In this document: positions 58,008 through 64,000 of the stretch, one piece after another
Layout: every line of letters begins with the position of its first letter
Position numbering within the stretch: the stretch's first letter is position 1
Source of the DNA: Trifolium pratense
Taxonomy: Eukaryota; Streptophyta; Magnoliopsida; Fabales; Fabaceae
Length of the DNA: 64,000 nt
Direction of reading: 5' to 3'
Assembly: GCF_020283565.1 (NCBI RefSeq)
Contig: NC_060061.1
Coordinates: forward strand, 33,641,362 to 33,705,361
Notes under the pieces: generated by a model
Databases searched by the model: none
The model's input: the letters and a program-made list of their open reading frames with translations, nothing else
What the model was told of the DNA's origin: nothing
Made by a program: the position numbers and the translations under genes

Positions 58008-58534
58008 TAAGTCAAAAAAAAAAAAAGTATATACACAGATCCAATCCTATATGTAAGGTTTTTTTTTAATAAGACAATAATGAGATTAGTCATAAGATAA
58101 AAAATTGACCTTACCAATTCCACAATACTCTATAATTACTACAATTGTGAATAGAAATATATTTTCAAAAAATAAAGGACCAATGGTGGCCGTTAGATTT
58201 TAGCTTACAATTAGCAAGGTGACCTTTATCAGGAAAGGAAGTGGGGCCCAATTAGAGGTCACACGTGGGCTGGACAGAATGCAACAATAGATGAATGAAG
58301 GGAGGGACTTATCTTATGCACGTAAGTGAAAAAGAGCTCCAAAATTACAATTATTTCATGTGGCCCACTTGCCCCCATACGCTGCCCCTTTCATGTATGA
58401 TATCCACCTCAAGTCCCATATGTAGGGTACCATGGTCCTTCCATCCCTTTACACATTTTGTAAGCAAAAAACTTAGTGTAAAGGTATCACAATGTATCAT
58501 TGACATCTCTATGTTGGCATTTTAGTAATACAAA
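58007..58534. other. Spacer, no gene seen
   Basis: 58235-58445 is less AT-rich than its surroundings (GTGGGGCCCAATTAGAGG, CACACGTGGGCTGGAC, TGGCCCACTTGCCCCC) and resembles promoter-like DNA, but no gene follows that I can support. Confidence 0.4.
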
Positions 58535-58812
58535 GGGACGGAATGAAGGGGTGGCAAGGGTGGGCTTCGGCCCCTCCCTCCCACTCTTAATGGTGTATAT
58601 ATTATATTTTCAAAGTTGTTTTTTATATATAATTATTATTAATTTGTATGTATATTTATAGTGTAAATTAATTCTGATAAATAAATCAGTGTAAAATAAT
58701 TTTATATCGGTATAATTTGATCCCTATTCATATAAATTACAATTAAATTTTATGTAATATTTATTAGAAATAATGGTCAGCCCCTCGTTCAATTAATTTT
58801 TGGATCCGTCCC
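58535..58812. mobile_element. Possible small DNA transposon remnant
   Basis: GGGACGGA at 58535 is mirrored by TCCGTCCC at 58805, with GGCTTCGGCCCCTCC / GGTCAGCCCCTCG subterminal sequence. The AT-rich core is non-coding. No convincing target duplication. Confidence 0.4.
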
Positions 58813-58872
58813 TGACAACATCGACACTTCATTTTCATCTACTCTAAATAAGGTGGAAATTAGTACTGTATT

Positions 58873-59240
58873 GGAGACGATCAAGAAAAGTTTGTGATTG
58901 TTAGAACTAAATGGATAAAGTCTATTCTTCTTGTGAAGATTGGAGAAACTATTGAACTCTTACGTGCGCTCAAATGGACAGATGAATTGCAACATCGTGA
59001 CATCGATTTCGATATTGATTGTAAGAGGGTGGTGAATAGTCTTTATAGCAAAAGAACCTATAACTCCGACCTTGTAGCTATTTTAAATGATTGTAGGATT
59101 ATGTTAGCAACAAGCTTTGTGAACTCTCATGTTAAGTTTATTAAGAGACAAACAAATAAAGTTGCACATAAGTTAGCTTAGGTGACTTCATCATTAGCTG
59201 GTTTTCATATCTTTAGCAATATACCGACATGTATCTATGA
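58873..59240 (+). pseudogene. RNase H-like (RVT_3) fragment of a LINE
   Basis: GDDQEKFVIVRTKW, KIGETIELLRALKWTDELQ, DFDIDCKRVVNSLYSKR and FVNSHVKFIKRQTNKVAHKLA match the plant RNase H domain found in non-LTR elements. The canonical residues are partly lost. A stop at 59179-59181 cuts the last helix, whose remnant VTSSLAGFHIFSNIPTCI continues in frame. No flanking reverse transcriptase is present. Confidence 0.72.
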
Positions 59241-59539
59241 TATTATTATTATTATTAATGAAATGATACAAGTCTTTTAATGTCAAAAGCAAAAAATATT
59301 ATAATCAAAATGTAAAGTATTTTATCCATTATTGATCAGCATTGTTGTTTCAAAACATCTTTCACCCTTGTGGATATGCCTAATATGTGTTTAAGGAGAG
59401 TACAAAAAAATTCTTTTGGGATACTTATCTGACACGAGTTATACGAGTGTCTTATAGATGTCCACCACCGATCCAAGGAGTGTCGGTGTAAAGGAGAAAA
59501 AAATTAGACACATGTCTGAACTGTGACGTGTGTCATACG
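59241..59539. other. Spacer
   Basis: Contains GTGTCGGTGT / ACACATGTCTG phrases similar to the element in SG1 intron 1 near 29600. No gene. Confidence 0.35.
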
Positions 59540-59993
59540 TGTTGGCGCAGCAGAACACAAGACTTGGTTCAGCAGGTTCTGATTGCAGGCTCAACAGGCT
59601 CAGCAGGCTCAGATTGCAGACACAAGCAAGCACAGAACGCAGGCAAGCTCATAAGCGCACAAGCTTGAGCATGAGCATGAACACAGTTTGCAAAACTGTG
59701 ATGAACAAGATGAAAACTGTTCTTGATGATTTTGGTGAAAGAAGATTATGACAAACTTAGGGAAAAATAGAAATTTTTATTCATCCTTAATGGACCAAAA
59801 AGGTATTTTACAATGAATACACACTAGTGTATTTATATGGTTAGCTTGTACAACAAGTAAGCTTAACCAACTTGGCCTAACTAACTATCAACTAACCTAG
59901 TTAGTTTCTTAACAAACTAACTAACTCAAGTTAGTTCTAACTAACTTTTATTCAACAACTAACTAACTAATTCAAGATGAATTACACTTTTCA
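59540..59993 (-). repeat. 3' LTR of the decayed Copia element
   Basis: Minus-strand start TGAAAAGTGTAATTC directly after the polypurine tract. The end CTGCGCCAACA gives TG...CA borders. CAGGCTCA units repeat three times at 59587-59612, and AACTAACTAACT-type runs occur near 59880-59970. The outer border is provisional because the partner LTR is not in the window. Confidence 0.6.
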
Positions 59994-60003
59994 ATACTCC
60001 TCC

Positions 60004-63000
60004 TTAATTCATACTTGAATTACAAGCAACCAAACCTAAACTCCTCCTCAAGAACTCAAACCTGTCAAGTTTTACTGCTTTGGTAAAACCATCTGCAAGT
60101 TGTACTTCTGTTGGACAATATTGCACCTCAATCATACCATTTGTCACTTGTTCTCTGATGAAGTGAAATCTGGTAGCAGTGTGCTTGCTCCTGCCATGTG
60201 AGATTGGATTTTTAGCAAGACTTATAGCAGACTTGTTATCAATCCTAAGGATTAAAGGCTTCACTGGTTCACATTTGATCTCTTTCATTACTGAATTCAA
60301 CCAAATTACTTGACATGCTGCAAATGTGCCTGCTATATACTCAGCTTCACATGATGAGAGTGCAGTCACAGCTTGTTTCTTTGTACACCAAGATATTGCA
60401 GCATTGTTGAACTTGAAAACATAACCTGATGTACTCCTCCTATCAGTTATGTCTCCACATCAATCACTATCAGAATACCCTATCAAAGTACTCCCTGCAC
60501 TGCTTGTACCAATAGGGAACAGCAAGTCAAGTTCCAAAGTACCTTTAAGGTATTTGAGGATTCTCTTAGCAGCTATCATGTGAGGCTTCCTTGGATCATG
60601 CATGAATCTGCTAATAACACTCACTGCATAGCAGATATCAGGCTTACTATTACACACATACCTCAATGAGCCAACTATTTGTCTGAACACAGTTGGATCA
60701 ACCTTCTCTTCATCTATGCATTCATCAAACTTTGTGTTTGTCTCTGATGGATTTGACAATGAATTGCAGCTTTCCATTTCAAATTTTTCAAGTAATTCAC
60801 CAATGTACTTCTGCTGGTGCATTACTATACCATCCTCTCTTCTCATAAATTCCATTCCCACAAAGAATGAAAGTTCACCAAGATCAGACATTTCAAATTC
60901 ACTTTTGAGCTTATCTTTCACTTTTGCAATTTCTGCATTCTTACTTCCAGTTATGAGCAAATCATCAACATACAAGCAGATTATGACAATTTATTCATCT
61001 TTAGGACAATGTACATATACACCAAACTCAGCTGCACATTTTTTGAACCCTATCTGAATCAGAAAGTCATCAATCCTCTTGTTCCATGCTCGAGGTGCCT
61101 GCTTTAAGCCATATAGAGCCTTATACAGCTTATACATCATTGCTTCTTTCCCTTTCACTTCAAAACCTGGAGGCTGTGACACATACACCTCCTCATCTAG
61201 TGGACCATTCAAGAATGCTGACTTCACATCCAGATGGTACAGGCTCCATTTGTTCTTACAAGTCAATGCTACAACCAACCTCAGAGTTTCAATTCTAGCA
61301 ACTGGTGCAAAAACCTCATTGTAGTCAATCTCATGCTTCTATAATAACCCTCTAGCAACTAACCTTGCTTTATGCTTTGAAATTGTGCCATCGGGGTTCA
61401 ATTTCACTTTGAACACCCATTTCACATCAATTCTCTTTTTCTTGTCTGGCAAGGCAACTAGCTTCCAAGTCTGATTTTTCTCAATTGACTTAAGCTCTTC
61501 TTCCATAGCCTTCTTCCACACATTGCTTTTCAAAGCATCTCTGTAATTCAATGGTTCAGAATCAGCTAGTAATGCAAAGTGAATGAGATCACCCTCATCA
61601 TTCACTGCATTGTCTTGAGTAACTTCACAGTCATTCAATCTAGCTGGTACACGTTTGGTTCTTTGAATTCTTGCAATCATATGAATTCTATCATCATCAT
61701 CATCACTTAAGAGATTCATATTACCATCACTTTCTGTACCTTGATTCTGAGTAATGTAAGTAGCTGGTTCACATTCTTCACCTCCATCAGATTCATCACT
61801 TGAACTTAGATAGATAAAGGTTGATTGTAATTCACTGCTATACACTGGTTCTTTCTCCCATTTCCATTTCTCTTCTTCATTCACAATTACATCTCTGCTA
61901 ATGTGAACCTTCTGAGTAACTGGATTGTATAGCTTGTAGGCACCAGTTGGATGATACCCTATAAGTATCATTATTTCACTTTTATCTTCAAGTTTAGTCC
62001 TTCTAGCATCTGGCACATGCTTATAACATAGTGAACCAAATATTTTGAGATGTTTCACACTTGGTTTCCTCCCACACCAAGCTTCTTCTGGCACAACTTT
62101 CAGTCTCTTTGTAGGACATTCATTCAGAATATAAGCTGCTGTGAGCACAGCCTCACCCCAGAACTTGTGTGGCAAATTCTTCTGCTTAATCATGCTTCTT
62201 GCCATATCTAACAATGTTCTGTTCCTTCTTTCTGCTAGTCCATTGTGCTATGGTGTATATGGAGCAGTAACTTCATGTGTGATGCCTTGATTTATACAGA
62301 AGTTCTCAAATTCTCTTAAGGTATACTCTCCACCACCATTAGTTCTCAAGATCTTAATTGATTTTTCACTTTCTTTTTCAATTAAGACTTTAAATTTCTT
62401 AAGCACTTCTAAAGCTTCACTTTTTAACTTCAAAGTGTATAACCAGATCATTCTACTGTATTCATCAACAAATGTAATGAAATACTTGCTTCCCCCTAAT
62501 GAAACAACTTCAAATGGACCACAGATGTCACTATGAATAACTTGCAATACAGCACTAGCTCTTTTAGGCATCTCAGCTACAAAAGGTTTTCTTCTGTGCT
62601 TACTCTTCACACATATCTCACATATAGACTTCTTTGTCTTGAACTTAGGCAAACCATACACCAATTCCTTAGAATTTAAATCACTGAGGCTTCTATAGTT
62701 CAAGTGTTTATACCTTTTGTGCCAAAGTGCTTCAATCTCATCAATCACTGTGGTAGACATGCACATCATATCTACACTTGAGATTTTACACTTGTAGGTC
62801 CTGTTGTTTGACAAGCTGCACATCAAGATCAAGTTCTTCATTTTGTCAAACAGCTTCAGTGCATTGTCCTCCATGCTCACAGAGAACCCTCTTTGCACCA
62901 ATTGACCTAAACTGAGAAGATTGCAGTTCATACCAGGGACATATAACACTTCAGAGATGATTACTTTGCCTCCCTTCGTACTTTTGATCACTATGTTACC

Positions 63001-63999
63001 AATACCTTCAGCAGCAAGTTTTCTGCCATCAGCTAGCTTTATACTAGACCTCTTGCTTGCATCAAAATTGGTTAACTATTCTCTATGTGGTGTCATATGG
63101 TTTGAGCACCCTGAGTCAAGAAACCATTCTTCATTTTTATCACTTTCATCTCCTATAGTAGCCATCATCAAGACTGACTTGACATCACTTTCTTCTGCTA
63201 CATTAGCCTCTTGTTGATCCTTCTTGTACCAACACTCATCTGCAAAATGACCAGGCTTCTCACAATTGTAGCATTTCACCTTGCTTTTATCAAAGTTCTT
63301 TTTCTTGTTTTTACCTTTGACAAAACCTCCTCCTTTAGAAGATTCAGCTTTGTCATCAGTTCTTGAACTCTGATCTTTAAGCCACTTTGCTTTATCTTTC
63401 CCTTTCTTTTTATAATTCTTGCTACTATCATCTTTCTTGTTGGTTTGAGCTTGCAGGGCTTGTTGATTCACCTTTTCTGAACCTCTACTAAGTACTTTGA
63501 TCTCATGTGCTTCCAGAGCACTTTGCAATTCCTCAATTTTCATAGTAGTTGTATCTTTCACATACTCTATAGCTATTACTACATTATCAAAGTTTGGAGT
63601 TAAGGATCTTAGCACTTTCTCTACTACCATTCCTCAATTTTGCATTTGATGCACAAGAGCAAGTAGTTTTGAGAAGAAATCACTTACTTTTTGATCCTCG
63701 TCCATCACCATAGATTCGTATTGCCTTCTAAACGCCTGCAATTTCACCTTTTTAACCTTGGTACCACCATCATGGTAACCCTCAAGTATATCCCAAGCTT
63801 CTTTGGACTTAGTAGATTTTGAAATCTTTTCAAAATGTTGTGCATCGCAATTTTGCTGAATATAGAACAAAGCCTTACAGTCTTTCTTCTTATTTTCTTT
63901 GTTGGATTTGCTACCAACTCATCGTATCCATTTAGAACTACCTCAAGACACTCTTGAGCTCCAAATAACGATTTCATCACTGCACTCCATCTATCCTAA
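60004..63999 (-). pseudogene. Copia gag-pol pseudogene
   Basis: Pieces in order are as follows. Gag (SLFGAQECLEVVLNGYDEL) has a 1-bp frameshift near 63895, then ILEGYHDGGTKVKK. The knuckle CYNCEKPGHFADEC is near 63260. Protease has FLDSGCSNHM. Integrase (62991-62248) keeps HSDICGPF but has LRTNGGGEY, so the expected catalytic Asp is Asn (62338-62340). Reverse transcriptase keeps YVDDLLITG. RNase H ends ADGFTKAV. In-frame stops lie at 63634, 63076, 62248, 61339, 60991 and 60460. Each can be derived from a Trp, Gln or Arg codon by one C-to-T or G-to-A change. No product is expected. The family resembles Tnt1-like Copia elements. Confidence 0.88.
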
Positions 64000-64000
64000 T

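Larger units (their letters stand above)
59540..64000 (-). mobile_element. Decayed Copia LTR retrotransposon (runs off the window)
   Basis: The minus-strand order from 64000 downward is gag, zinc knuckle, protease, integrase, reverse transcriptase, RNase H, polypurine tract (GGAGGAGTAT at about 59994-60003) and 3' LTR (59540-59993). The 5' LTR lies outside. Unlike the element at 32.2 kb, this copy has stop codons in most domains. Confidence 0.88.

Overview
This is a plant nuclear window. The genes have small exons and GT-AG introns, the spacers are very AT-rich, and the repeats are LTR retrotransposons, Helitron ends, a LINE, a tRNA-derived SINE and many MITEs. The style of the repeats and proteins points to a papilionoid legume close to Medicago, clover or pea. 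That placement is inference from recall, with no search behind it. I saw no rRNA, tRNA or CRISPR.

Layout. 0-2 kb: spacer with a 9-bp-TSD MITE (161-352) and a hAT-type element with an 8-bp TSD (1142-1826). 2.7-5.4 kb (+): five-exon PDCD2-like gene. 7.9-9.9 kb: young but gutted Copia derivative. 11.3-13.1 kb (-): group IIc WRKY gene of the WRKYGKK type, apparently with a GC-AG intron. 13.8-14.1 kb: Helitron helicase relic. 14.1-20.2 and 20.9-26.2 kb: a recent direct segmental duplication. Each copy carries a Helitron 3' end, a second Helitron end with helicase and captured gene fragments, and a complete GPI-type beta-1,3-glucanase gene (-). Only copy A carries a LINE insertion. 26.9-30.4 kb (-): chloroplast TPR gene of the SLOW GREEN 1 type. 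30.5-31.1 kb: MITE nested in another inverted repeat. 32.2-39.6 kb (+): full-length Copia element with LTRs that look identical. 42.7-45.6 kb (-): LTR element coding only for gag (TR-GAG type). 48.6-51.1 kb (+): WRKY13-type gene. 51-59.5 kb: repeat-rich spacer with Stowaway MITEs, a SINE, a Helitron end and an RNase H relic. 59.5-64 kb (-): decayed Copia element that runs off the window.

The host genes are unrelated housekeeping, plastid, cell-wall and regulatory genes; nothing suggests a pathway cluster. The novelty lies in the mobile elements. The 32.2-kb Copia element appears to start gag from an ATG inside its LTR, joined by a 2.4-kb intron that removes the primer-binding site. Two different non-autonomous LTR elements share one 34-bp motif. 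The glucanase duplication carries internal time-stamps: a LINE present in one copy only, a GT-repeat splice donor of unequal length, and a Helitron hairpin with clustered changes, one pair of them compensatory.
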